Shown piece by piece: positions 1 to 6,283 of a stretch of 11,908 nucleotides of DNA. Numbering within the stretch: position 1 is the first letter of the stretch; every line of letters starts with the position of its first letter. The notes below the pieces were generated by a model. The model ran no database searches. It was not told where the DNA came from and saw nothing but the letters and a program-made list of their open reading frames with translations. A program made the position numbers and the translations under genes. The stretch is from Rhodospirillales bacterium (GTDB taxonomy: Bacteria > Pseudomonadota > Gammaproteobacteria > Steroidobacterales > Rariloculaceae): the NCBI GenBank assembly GCA_024640665.1, contig JAHEEO010000082.1, positions 1-11,908 on the forward strand, read 5' to 3'.

Positions 1-674
1 ACATAAGGTGCGGTATCGGTCATGCGGCCGGTCATCAGGATGAACCGCCGATCTTCAAAAAATACGCCTTCGACGAAGTCGAGGCCTGCATCTTCAGTGG
101 CGACACGCATCGCTTCGAGATACTGCGCAGGATCCGCAAAGGCCTTCATCGTGAGCTGGGTATAGGGCTTTGCGGCGTGCAGTTTGATTTTGGCGCGCAG
201 AATATAGCCGAGCGTGCCGTACGAGTTGGGTAAGGCGAAGAACAGGTCCGCGTGCTCGTTCTCGGCTGTGCAAGTGACAATCTTTCCGCTGGGCAGCAAG
301 ACATCCGCTTCGATCAAGCTGTCGTGCACAAAGCCGTAGCGAAAACATGTAGATTCGATGCCGATCCCTACTGTCGCGCCACCGATTGTGATGTGCTTGA
401 GTTCGGGCGCTACCAGCGGCAGGAAGCCACGCGGAACGCAATAATTGACGATGTGTTCGAATGTCGTCAGGCCTTCCACTTCCAGGGTGGCCTCATCTTC
501 ATTGAGCGCGATGATTTCATTGAACGCGCTCAATGAAACGCGGCGCTCGGCAGCGCCGCGTGATTGATATCGGAACAGATTTGAAATGGTCGACTTTTCG
601 AGTCGAAGGTGACCTTTGCCAGGTTGCCAACTCTGTTCTAGCTGAGCCCTCTTTTCTGCGTAACTAGAACTTAT
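1..674 (-). CDS. FAD-dependent oxidoreductase, UfaA1/TmsA/DHCR24-like, 3' end beyond window; start codon unresolved
   Basis: An open frame runs from the end of the neighbouring methyltransferase gene to the left edge with no stop. About 224 residues are visible from 674, so the C-terminus is missing. The FAD_binding_4 (PCMH-type) signature is clear: PELKHITIGG followed by GIGIEST and then RYGFVHDS, closely matching what I recall of mycobacterial UfaA1 and of DHCR24 sterol reductases (PEL..(I/V)GG..G.GIES). An upstream block, QSWQPGKGHLRLEKSTISNL at about 632-573, also looks like family sequence, so coding clearly extends upstream of the only in-frame TTG (533-531). There is no in-frame ATG or GTG. 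I set the boundary at an in-frame ATA (674-672) that lies 8 bases after a GGGAG. An ATG at 696-694 is one frame off and meets TAG at 666-664. UfaA1-type enzymes reduce a methylene fatty acyl chain to a methyl branch, and the CFA-family gene directly upstream supports that role. Family assignment is firm; substrate is inferred. Confidence 0.8.
   Translation of the reverse strand, partial: MSSSYAEKRAQLEQSWQPGKGHLRLEKSTISNLFRYQSRGAAERRVSLSAFNEIIALNEDEATLEVEGLTTFEHIVNYCVPRGFLPLVAPELKHITIGGATVGIGIESTCFRYGFVHDSLIEADVLLPSGKIVTCTAENEHADLFFALPNSYGTLGYILRAKIKLHAAKPYTQLTMKAFADPAQYLEAMRVATEDAGLDFVEGVFFEDRRFILMTGRMTDTAPY
498..537. repeat. 13-bp perfect inverted repeat, 14-base loop
   Basis: TTCATTGAGCGCG at 498-510 is the exact reverse complement of CGCGCTCAATGAA at 525-537. 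A near-identical direct copy, TTCATTGAACGCG at 516-528 (12 of 13 matching), overlaps the right arm, so the element is a compound of three related units. It lies in the early coding region of the FAD oxidoreductase, where the repeated Asn-Glu codons account for part of the direct repeat. The perfect arms would form a strong stem in the mRNA. Function is unknown. Confidence 0.7.
538..561. repeat. 10-bp perfect GC-rich hairpin with 4-base loop
   Basis: ACGCGGCGCT at 538-547 is the exact reverse complement of AGCGCCGCGT at 552-561, with loop CGGC at 548-551. It abuts the preceding inverted repeat without any gap. In the minus-strand transcript it is followed by UUCAUUG rather than a U run, so it is not a classical intrinsic terminator. 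It falls within the early coding frame of the FAD oxidoreductase (a Gly-Ala-Ala-Glu-Arg stretch). Confidence 0.65.
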
Positions 675-703
675 CTCGTGTGCTCCCGAACGCCATGTCT
701 CGC

Positions 704-1972
704 CTACTGGCCATCGACATAGATATGCGCCCGCGAAGACGGGATGTTGTTCATACCGGATCGCGTAAACACAACTTGAAACAACTGGAGCTTGCCATGC
801 AGGAAGGCCATGATTGAGCCGGCCAGATAAAGCCGCCAGCCACGGACGAAAGTCTCATCAAACATGTCACGTATCGTGTCGAGGTTTTCTTCGTAACGAT
901 CTAACCACGCGTGTAGCGTCTTAGCGTAGTGAAGGCGCAGATTTTCAACGTCGAGCACGGAGAGCCCGTTGGGCTCAAAAATGTCCATCATTTCGCGCAA
1001 TGTAGGTGGGTACGCTCCTGGAAAGATGCGTTTATCGATCCACGGATTCAGGCGTTCGGCTCGGTCTCGGCCGATCGTGTGTATCAAGCCTCGTCCGTTG
1101 TCGCTCAGTACGCGCTGGATTAACGCGCCAAGTGCGGGGTAATTGCCAGCGCCGGCGTGCTCGAGCATGCCAATGGAGACAAACGCATCGTAGCGACCGC
1201 TGATATTGCGGAAATCGTCTTCCACGAACTCCACCAAATTGCTCAGGCCTTCGCGTTCGGCCCAGGCGCGTGAATGCGCAATCTGTTCTTTAGAGATATT
1301 GAAGCTGCGAACCCGCGCGCCATAGTTCTTAGCCATGAACAGTGCGAAGCCGCCCCAGCCGCCGCCGGCCTCTACAACGGTGTCGCCTGGCTTAAGCTGC
1401 AGTTTGCGGCACACATGGTGCATTTTGGCCTGCTGCGCCGCTTCTATGCTCATCGCTTGTTCAGGGTAGTAAGCGCAAGTGTATTGATGCGCGTCTCTAT
1501 CCAGCCAAAGCTGATAAAACTCGTTGCCAATATCGTAGTGGTGATGAATGTTGCGACGCGAGTCGTCGAGCGATGGTGCGGCGGCCAGGCGCTGAAACCT
1601 TCCAATCCACTTGGCGGCTGTCGCGTTTTCGGCGAGATAGCGGTACGTTTCGTCCAGTACGGTCAGGAGATCGCCATGCACCCGTATGCGGCCTGCGCTA
1701 TACAAATCGCCAAAGTGCAATTCGGGGTATCGAGCAACCTTGTAGAGCGCCCCGCGATCGAGGATCTGCACAGTGGCAATGCCATCACTCGGGATCGCTG
1801 CGTCCCACAGTATGATTCGCAGCTTCGATTCGTCGATGCACTTCAACAGCTTAGACAAAACCCAGTTGTCTAGGATGGAAGGGGCGCTCCCGCCGCTTTT
1901 GTTAGCGGTCTGTTCGTCATATTCATAATGCGAACCGGGGACGCCCAATGGTTCTAGGCGACTTTTATTCAT
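704..1972 (-). CDS. Cyclopropane-fatty-acid synthase family SAM methyltransferase
   Basis: This 422-residue protein has the CFA synthase length and architecture: an N-terminal lipid-interaction region (about 35-140), then a class I SAM methyltransferase domain. The SAM loop is VVEAGGGWGG at 199-208. Residues matching the E. coli Cfa active site are present: Cys166 in YTCAYY, Glu271 in MLEHAG, His298 and Ile300 in IHTIG, and Tyr349 in LHYAKTLHAW. These hold the bicarbonate and substrate in Cfa, which adds a methylene from SAM across the double bond of membrane phospholipid acyl chains. An UfaA1-like reductase directly downstream raises the alternative that it makes a 10-methylene intermediate (TmsB/BfaB-like) rather than a cyclopropane. 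The start has an excellent Shine-Dalgarno, GGAGG at 1985-1981, placed just after the transporter stop, so translation is probably coupled. Family membership is near certain; the exact product is not. Confidence 0.93.
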   Translation of the reverse strand: MNKSRLEPLGVPGSHYEYDEQTANKSGGSAPSILDNWVLSKLLKCIDESKLRIILWDAAIPSDGIATVQILDRGALYKVARYPELHFGDLYSAGRIRVHGDLLTVLDETYRYLAENATAAKWIGRFQRLAAAPSLDDSRRNIHHHYDIGNEFYQLWLDRDAHQYTCAYYPEQAMSIEAAQQAKMHHVCRKLQLKPGDTVVEAGGGWGGFALFMAKNYGARVRSFNISKEQIAHSRAWAEREGLSNLVEFVEDDFRNISGRYDAFVSIGMLEHAGAGNYPALGALIQRVLSDNGRGLIHTIGRDRAERLNPWIDKRIFPGAYPPTLREMMDIFEPNGLSVLDVENLRLHYAKTLHAWLDRYEENLDTIRDMFDETFVRGWRLYLAGSIMAFLHGKLQLFQVVFTRSGMNNIPSSRAHIYVDGQ

Positions 1973-1980
1973 TTATTAAT

Positions 1981-1985
1981 CCTCC
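1981..1985 (-). promoter_or_regulatory. Strong ribosome binding site for the CFA-family gene
   Basis: The minus strand reads GGAGG at 1985-1981, 8 bases before the ATG at 1972-1970. It falls in the 21-base gap after the upstream transporter's stop codon, which supports a shared transcript and fixes the methyltransferase start. Confidence 0.8.
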
Positions 1986-1993
1986 GGCGACGG

Positions 1994-2803
1994 CTATTGT
2001 GCCATGCTGCGGGGATACCGTGAACTTTGTATTTTTGTCTCGCCCTGAATTCCGCTAACCACTTGATTTTCCGTAATGTCCGGCACTCGCCAATTGCGGG
2101 CCCAATAGATAAACGGGGTATCAAATGCGGCAATAAACAATTTGAAGACATATTTTGCGAGCCCCAATTGTATTGCAGTGGTTAAGCTGACCGTGCCCCA
2201 CCACACGACCATCGAATAAAGCGCTGTATCGACCGCTTGGGACATCATCGTAGATCCGTTATTGCGGAGCCATAAGTGTTTTCCCTCAGTCAAATCACGA
2301 ATCTTATGGAATAACCACACGTCCAGGCTTTGGCTGACCAGGTAGGCCAGCAGCGACCCGAACACAAAACGCGGGGTGAAATCGAGAATGGTCGCAAACG
2401 CCCCATGCACGTTATTGGAGAACTCCGCAGTGTCGGGACGGTCTGATGGCAGAAATAGCATGCTCACGCTGAGCATCAAGACGATGATCAGGCTTACGCC
2501 GAAACCGGTCAGTACGGCCTGATTCGCAGCAGCACGACCATGTCTCTCGCCAAGCAAGTCGGTGCAAAAGAAGATCGACGAATAAAATATGACGCCGAGA
2601 CTCGTCTGCATGCCGAATATAATGGTGAGTTTGGGACCTTGGAGATTGGCGAGCAAAATGGCAAGGACGATTGCTGCAGTCAGCCCCAACCGGCCAAACA
2701 GGCGGTACATGAGCAGCGTTAATGACAAATCTATTGCAAGGGTGACCACCCAGAGCAGTTCCTGGTGGCCTGTGAAGTACTCCGCCACGGATTCGGGAAT
2801 CAT
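1994..2803 (-). CDS. Queuosine precursor transporter, YhhQ/VUT family
   Basis: This 269-residue integral membrane protein has about six to seven hydrophobic segments (roughly residues 15-34, 38-57, 59-79, 97-118, 140-160, 195-215 and 217-235). Family marks are the acidic TDLLGERHGRAA segment (81-92) between two membrane spans and the LRNNGSTMMSQAVDTALYS block (179-197). Both resemble E. coli YhhQ, which takes up preQ0/preQ1 for queuosine tRNA modification. I chose the ATG at 2803-2801. The longer open frame to 2920 starts with a non-hydrophobic, low-complexity-like stretch and would overlap the divergent moaA start. No other queuosine gene is nearby. The hydrophilic tail after about 240 makes it longer than YhhQ. 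It is the first gene of a probable minus-strand operon with the CFA-family gene 21 bases downstream. No preQ1 riboswitch fold was recognised in the leader. Confidence 0.88.
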   Translation of the reverse strand: MIPESVAEYFTGHQELLWVVTLAIDLSLTLLMYRLFGRLGLTAAIVLAILLANLQGPKLTIIFGMQTSLGVIFYSSIFFCTDLLGERHGRAAANQAVLTGFGVSLIIVLMLSVSMLFLPSDRPDTAEFSNNVHGAFATILDFTPRFVFGSLLAYLVSQSLDVWLFHKIRDLTEGKHLWLRNNGSTMMSQAVDTALYSMVVWWGTVSLTTAIQLGLAKYVFKLFIAAFDTPFIYWARNWRVPDITENQVVSGIQGETKIQSSRYPRSMAQ

Positions 2804-2888
2804 AGGTTCATATCCATTAGTGATGCACGCGGCTGGCGCGGGCTGGCCCCTTCTCACACGATAGTCTGCAGGGCTTGACGAGTGCGGT

Positions 2889-2894
2889 AGTATA
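2889..2894 (-). promoter_or_regulatory. Candidate -10 box for the minus-strand transporter operon
   Basis: The minus strand reads TATACT, one mismatch from the sigma70 -10 consensus, 86 bases upstream of the transporter ATG. The best -35 match (TTGCAT, 2920-2915) is 20 bases away, longer than ideal, so support is modest. The whole divergent region between start codons (2804-2914) is 111 bases. On the plus strand TTGACG (2875-2880) resembles a -35 box, but no -10 sits at a usable spacing. Confidence 0.3.
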
Positions 2895-2914
2895 GCAATG
2901 ACGAGAGGCACCCT

Positions 2915-3955
2915 ATGCAAAACTCAATAAGTCAAATTCAGCCTGAAAGCGCCGTTCGCGACCGGATGCACCGCCCGCTGCGCGACCTGCGCATTTCTGT
3001 GATTGACCGCTGCAATTATCGGTGCCCTTACTGCATGCCGGCAGATGTGTATGGCGACGGCCACGAATACTTGCCGCGCAGCCATTGGCTTACGCCCGGA
3101 GAGATTAAGCGCTTAGCCAGCATCTTTGTGCAGCTCGGCGCAAGCAAATTGCGGCTTACTGGCGGCGAGCCGTTGCTGCGTCGAGATATTCTCGAAATCG
3201 TGGAGGGCTTGGCGGGCTTGCAAGGCGTTGAAGATCTTGCTTTGACCACGAACGCAAGTCGTCTGGCGGTGCTGGCCCGAGACTTGAAATCCGCGGGCCT
3301 CAGGCGTGTTACCGTGAGCTTGGACAGCCTCGATGACCCAGTATTCAAGCAAATGAATGGCAACCGTGGCGATGTCGCCACTGTGCTCGGTGGCATAGAC
3401 GCAGCTCTCGCTGCCGGGTTTGATCCGGTTAAAGTCAATGTCATGGTGCAGCGTGGGATCAACGACCACACGGTGCTCGATCTGCTCGAGCACTTTCGCG
3501 ATACCGGCGTGATCGTGCGGTTTATCGAGTATATGGACGTGGGATCGCTGAACGGTTGGCAGCCCGAGCAGGTAATTCCTTCCGCTGAGTTGCTGGCGAA
3601 GATCTCGGAGCGATGGCCTGTTGAGCCGGTTTCGCAGAATTACCGTGGCGAAGTCGCGCAGCGATATCAGTATGCCGACGGTCGGGGCGAGATCGGTTTT
3701 ATCTCGTCGGTCAGCGCGCCGTTTTGCGGTGACTGTCATCGCGCCCGCATTTCGGCAGACGGCACGGTATATACCTGCCTGTTTGCCAACGAAGGCAAGA
3801 ACTTGCGCGATCCTTTGCGGGCCGGCGCCAGTGACGCCGAAATGGTGGGTTTGCTGCAGAGTATTTGGCGTAGTCGCGGCGATCGCTATAGCGAGATTCG
3901 CGGCAAAATCCCGGCAGTCGAGGCGCGAGTCGAAATGTATAGGATGGGCGGCTGA
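2915..3955 (+). CDS. moaA: GTP 3',8-cyclase MoaA
   Basis: MoaA is a radical-SAM enzyme that, with MoaC, converts GTP to cyclic pyranopterin monophosphate, the first step of molybdenum cofactor synthesis in the cytoplasm. The 346 residues match the usual length. The N-terminal radical-SAM cluster motif is Cys33, Cys37 and Cys40 (CNYRCPYC). The SAM-binding glycine motif is LTGGEP at 81-86. The second, substrate-binding 4Fe-4S cluster is Cys271, Cys274 and Cys288. The chain ends in the Gly-Gly (345-346) needed for activity in this family. GAGAGG at 2903-2908, 6 bases before the ATG, supports the start. It is the first gene of moaACDE, and its stop overlaps the moaC start as TGATG. No Moco riboswitch-like leader was recognised in the short upstream region. 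Confidence 0.97.
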   Translation: MQNSISQIQPESAVRDRMHRPLRDLRISVIDRCNYRCPYCMPADVYGDGHEYLPRSHWLTPGEIKRLASIFVQLGASKLRLTGGEPLLRRDILEIVEGLAGLQGVEDLALTTNASRLAVLARDLKSAGLRRVTVSLDSLDDPVFKQMNGNRGDVATVLGGIDAALAAGFDPVKVNVMVQRGINDHTVLDLLEHFRDTGVIVRFIEYMDVGSLNGWQPEQVIPSAELLAKISERWPVEPVSQNYRGEVAQRYQYADGRGEIGFISSVSAPFCGDCHRARISADGTVYTCLFANEGKNLRDPLRAGASDAEMVGLLQSIWRSRGDRYSEIRGKIPAVEARVEMYRMGG

Positions 3956-4431
3956 TGCTTTCGCATGTCGATGCGGCAAACCGCCCAACGATGGTTGATG
4001 TAGGCGACAAGGCGGTCACTCGGCGCCGCGCGGTAGCACAAGCGACGGTTGTGTTCCCGGATGACACCATCAGCCAGTCAGGCGACGAACTGCGCACGAA
4101 GAAGGGCCCTGTATTCGATACGGCCATTATTGCCGGCGTCATGGCCGTTAAGCGCACCTACGAGATGATTCCGTTTTGCCACCCTATCCCAATCGACAAC
4201 TGCAAAATCGAGATTCGCTGGTCGAGCCCCACTGAAGTAGTCGTTGAATGCGCGGTTCAGGCAACTCATAAGACCGGCGTCGAAATGGAAGCGCTCACCG
4301 GCGCGACAACGGCTGCATTGACGATTTACGACATGTGTAAGGCGCTGAGTCACGAAATTCAAATTCGCGAGGTGCGGCTCGTCGCGAAAAGCGGCGGTAA
4401 GCGTGACTTTGGTACAACGGAGACATCGTGA
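3955..4431 (+). CDS. moaC: Cyclic pyranopterin monophosphate synthase MoaC
   Basis: MoaC rearranges the MoaA product to cyclic pyranopterin monophosphate. The 158-residue protein has the family hallmarks: the KKG segment with Lys50, MIPFCHP with His76, the signature GVEMEALTGATTAALTIYD (108-126) with Glu110, Glu112 and Asp126, Lys129 shortly after, and the C-terminal KSGGKRDF. These correspond to the active-site residues described for E. coli MoaC. The start overlaps the moaA stop by one base and is preceded by an AGGATGGG-type purine stretch inside moaA. The last codons overlap the moaD start by four bases (GTGA). Gene order and coupling leave little doubt. Confidence 0.97.
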   Translation: MLSHVDAANRPTMVDVGDKAVTRRRAVAQATVVFPDDTISQSGDELRTKKGPVFDTAIIAGVMAVKRTYEMIPFCHPIPIDNCKIEIRWSSPTEVVVECAVQATHKTGVEMEALTGATTAALTIYDMCKALSHEIQIREVRLVAKSGGKRDFGTTETS

Positions 4432-4670
4432 TCGAGCTGCAGGCGGAATACTTCGCGGCCTTTCGCGAGCAAGCTGGCTGCAGCAGCGAGCCGGTCCGGA
4501 CAGCTGCCGGGACGGTAGCTGAGCTATACGCAGAAATTGCGGCAAAGCACGGCTTTCTGGATTCGATGACACGCTGCAAGGTGGCCATCAACGATGAATT
4601 AGTTGAATGGGAATCGCCACTTGCGGCCGGCGATAAAGTGCTGTTCTTCCCGCCAGTCGCCGGCGGCTGA
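4428..4670 (+). CDS. moaD: Molybdopterin synthase sulfur carrier subunit MoaD
   Basis: This 80-residue ubiquitin-like protein ends in FFPPVAGG. The C-terminal Gly-Gly is thiocarboxylated after adenylation and supplies the dithiolene sulfurs of molybdopterin within the MoaD-MoaE synthase. The length and the C-terminal KVLFFPPVAGG match the family. The start is GTG at 4428-4430, chosen because it overlaps the moaC stop and is preceded by GGAG at 4419-4422 with a 5-base spacer. No activating MoeB or ThiF-type enzyme is encoded in the window, so it must come from elsewhere. Confidence 0.95.
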   Translation: MIELQAEYFAAFREQAGCSSEPVRTAAGTVAELYAEIAAKHGFLDSMTRCKVAINDELVEWESPLAAGDKVLFFPPVAGG

Positions 4671-4692
4671 ACAGTACATTTGTTGTCGGTCT

Positions 4693-5142
4693 ATGGATAA
4701 AAATCACTTCAAACTAGCTACCGCAGCACTTGAGCCGGATCGCTTGAAGCGGGAGTTGCTCGATGACAAAGCCGGTGCAGCAGTCTGTTTCGAAGGTTGG
4801 GTACGCAATCACCATGCCGGCGAAGCCGTCACGGCCCTCGAATACGAATCTCATGCGGGTATCGCCGAGAAAGAAGGTCAGCGAATCCTGGACGAGGCCG
4901 TTAGCCGCTTTGAGATTATTGCAGCCTTCGGTCAGCACCGAGTCGGTCGCCTGGAAATTGGTGACTGTGCGGTATGGGTTGGAGTTAGCGCAGCGCATCG
5001 CGGCGCAGCTTTTGACGCGTGTCGTTACATTATTGACGAGCTGAAAGCGCGCGTACCCATTTGGAAGAAGGAGCATTATGTTGAAGGGCCCAGCGGCTGG
5101 GTCAATTGTGCGACTCGGGGCGCGCAGGCAACCCATTCGTAG
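4693..5142 (+). CDS. moaE: Molybdopterin synthase catalytic subunit MoaE
   Basis: MoaE is the large subunit of molybdopterin synthase, transferring sulfur from MoaD thiocarboxylate to cyclic pyranopterin monophosphate. From the ATG at 4693 the protein has 149 residues, the normal size. Visible family blocks are the early CFEGWVRNHH stretch with its Arg, then the central VGVSAAHRGAAFDACRYIID, and VPIWKKEHYVEGPSGWV near the C-terminus with the Lys pair that includes the catalytic Lys. An upstream in-frame start at 4603 lies inside moaD and would add a tail unlike MoaE, so I reject it. The 22-base gap after moaD contains no convincing Shine-Dalgarno, so expression may rely on ribosomes finishing moaD. 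It is the last gene of moaACDE and meets the next gene tail to tail with a 25-base gap lacking a terminator hairpin. Confidence 0.95.
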   Translation: MDKNHFKLATAALEPDRLKRELLDDKAGAAVCFEGWVRNHHAGEAVTALEYESHAGIAEKEGQRILDEAVSRFEIIAAFGQHRVGRLEIGDCAVWVGVSAAHRGAAFDACRYIIDELKARVPIWKKEHYVEGPSGWVNCATRGAQATHS

Positions 5143-5167
5143 CTCAGCAACTCCTGTCCGGTAACGC

Positions 5168-5776
5168 TCAAGTCTTGAGCAAGGCAGCCATGTCAGCTTC
5201 GGTGTCGATATCAAAAGCCGCGTTTGGCGAATCAACGGCTACGACTCGTTTGGCTGAGTTCAGTATCGCCCGAGCGCCACGGTCGCCGTCTATTTGTCGC
5301 AACAGGCGGAACACCCGGCGGGGGAAGACTGCGGGCACGCCAAGCTGGCCACGATACCGACAGGCTACGATGCGGCTTGGCTGGCGTTGCCAGGCTTCGA
5401 GTAGACGTTCAATGAGCGCCGTGGTGACGCCCGGTTGGTCCGTGAGCAGCACCATCACTCCAGTAGCATCGTTAGGCAATGCTGCAATGCCGGCCCGCAG
5501 TGAGCTGCCCATGCCTGTTTGCCAGGCGGAGTTATGCACAGGCAGCGTTCGGATCCGGCTGCGCCCAAGATGCGCACGCATGCGCCCAGCCTGAGCGCCG
5601 ATTACCACGATCGTGCGCGATGCCGATGCTTTCGAGGCGAGCCGCGTCATCCGGTTCAACAAGGATTCTCCACTTATGCGCAGCAATTGCTTAGGCCGCC
5701 CCAATCGACTGGATGCGCCGGCAGCAAGCACGATCGTCCAAAGTTTTTTGTTCCGCTGCCCGGTTGCCTGAATCAT
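5168..5776 (-). CDS. mocA: MocA/MobA-like molybdopterin nucleotidyltransferase
   Basis: This 202-residue GT-A-fold nucleotidyltransferase (NTP_transf_3 type) carries the N-terminal nucleotide-binding motif LAAGASSRLGRPKQ (17-30, with Lys29), the metal-binding DQP at 113-115, GDRGARAIL at 164-172, and a DIDTEAD ending motif at 189-195. The LAAG (rather than LAGG) motif and the GDRGA and DIDT blocks fit MocA. MocA uses CTP to make molybdopterin cytosine dinucleotide for xanthine-oxidase-type enzymes. A MobA-like GTP specificity, or a different nucleotidyl acceptor, cannot be excluded. Its location between moaE and moaB supports a Moco role. The start at 5776 has no Shine-Dalgarno and lies only about 8 bases from a TATAGT -10 candidate, so the transcript may be leaderless or nearly so. 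It converges on moaE. Confidence 0.82.
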   Translation of the reverse strand: MIQATGQRNKKLWTIVLAAGASSRLGRPKQLLRISGESLLNRMTRLASKASASRTIVVIGAQAGRMRAHLGRSRIRTLPVHNSAWQTGMGSSLRAGIAALPNDATGVMVLLTDQPGVTTALIERLLEAWQRQPSRIVACRYRGQLGVPAVFPRRVFRLLRQIDGDRGARAILNSAKRVVAVDSPNAAFDIDTEADMAALLKT

Positions 5777-5791
5777 TTGAGCTACTATACT
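5764..5791 (+). promoter_or_regulatory. Sigma70-like promoter for the GNAT-moaB-pnuC-tesB gene run
   Basis: TTGCCT at 5764-5769 and TATACT at 5786-5791 are separated by 16 bases, giving a good sigma70-type promoter about 20 bases upstream of the GNAT start and its AAGGA ribosome site (5800-5804). The -35 box lies inside the start of the divergent mocA-like gene. Confidence 0.6.
5784..5789 (-). promoter_or_regulatory. Candidate -10 box for the mocA-like gene
   Basis: The minus strand reads TATAGT at 5789-5784, sharing the four TATA bases at 5786-5789 with the plus-strand -10 box. It lies 7 bases before the mocA-like ATG, implying a very short or absent leader. No good -35 at 16-18 bases was seen, so support is moderate to weak. 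Confidence 0.35.
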
Positions 5792-5811
5792 GGCAGCCTA
5801 AGGAAAGCCCC

Positions 5812-6279
5812 ATGACCTATCGCATTTGCCTGGCCAAAGAAGCCGACTGCGCCGTAATCGCGGAGATGTCGCGGCGCCTTATCGAATTCGACCTCCCGTG
5901 GACGTGGACCGAATCGCGGGTTCGTTATCACATGCGGAACCGTGAATGTGCGGCCATCGTGGCGCGCGTAGGTAAGCGTGTTGTGGGCTTTGCTGTCATG
6001 CAATTCTATGATGAGCACGCACACCTCAATTTGCTCGCTGTCCATCCCGGATACCGCAATCAAGGCATTGGTCGTGCCTTGCTCGATTGGCTAGAAGAGT
6101 CAGCCCGCACGGCGGGTATTTTCCTGGTTCGGCTCGAGCTGCGTGCGGCGAACGAAGGTGCTCGCAACTTTTATTCACGCATGGGGTACGAAAAGACCGG
6201 TGTGTCGCCCCAGTACTATGACGGTCGTGAAGACGCGCTGCGCATGACGCACGATCTCTCCTTAGTTTCGGCTGCTTAA
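5812..6279 (+). CDS. GNAT-family N-acetyltransferase, RimI-like
   Basis: This 155-residue GNAT protein has acetyl-CoA-binding motif A at about 74-90 (LLAVHPGYRNQGIGRAL, with the pyrophosphate-binding Arg/Gln-x-x-Gly-x-Gly/Ala loop). It also has motif B, NFYSRMGYEKTG at 119-130, with Tyr121 in the position that often acts as the general acid. The C-terminal YYDGREDALRMTHDL resembles the end of RimI, which acetylates the N-terminus of ribosomal protein S18, but many GNATs of unrelated substrate share this. The substrate is therefore unknown. AAGGA at 5800-5804 sets the start; the longer open frame from 5713 would run through the promoter and mocA start. It is the first gene of a six-gene plus-strand run, with moaB 4 bases downstream. 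Confidence 0.88.
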   Translation: MTYRICLAKEADCAVIAEMSRRLIEFDLPWTWTESRVRYHMRNRECAAIVARVGKRVVGFAVMQFYDEHAHLNLLAVHPGYRNQGIGRALLDWLEESARTAGIFLVRLELRAANEGARNFYSRMGYEKTGVSPQYYDGREDALRMTHDLSLVSAA

Positions 6280-6283
6280 CACC

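Noticed and set aside
252..536. Plus-strand open frame of 94 residues
   Set aside because: It is antisense to the FAD oxidoreductase and has no recognisable motif.
538..561. Rho-independent terminator for the minus-strand operon
   Set aside because: The stem is strong but no U-tract follows on the minus strand, and the frame continues through it with conserved protein sequence.
1274..1873. 199-residue plus-strand frame opposite the CFA-family gene
   Set aside because: The CFA-family active site is intact on the minus strand; the antisense frame shows no domain.
2875..2880. TTGACG as a moaA -35 box
   Set aside because: The nearest -10-like sequences (TAGTAT, TATAGC) are only 7 to 10 bases away, far too close for a sigma70 promoter.
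2804..2914. preQ1 riboswitch or Moco riboswitch in the divergent leader region
   Set aside because: Neither the preQ1 H-type pseudoknot pattern nor the long, highly structured Moco leader could be recognised; the region is only 111 bases. A covariance-model search would settle it.
3113..3988. Long minus-strand open frame of 291 residues opposite moaA
   Set aside because: The moaA protein has all catalytic cysteines and family motifs; the antisense frame is His/Ala-rich with no known domain, a typical shadow in GC-rich DNA.
4603..4692. Upstream in-frame extension of moaE
   Set aside because: It lies within moaD and adds residues unlike MoaE; the start at 4693 gives the family length.
5143..5167. 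Intrinsic terminator between moaE and the mocA-like gene
   Set aside because: The 25-base gap has no stem or T-run.
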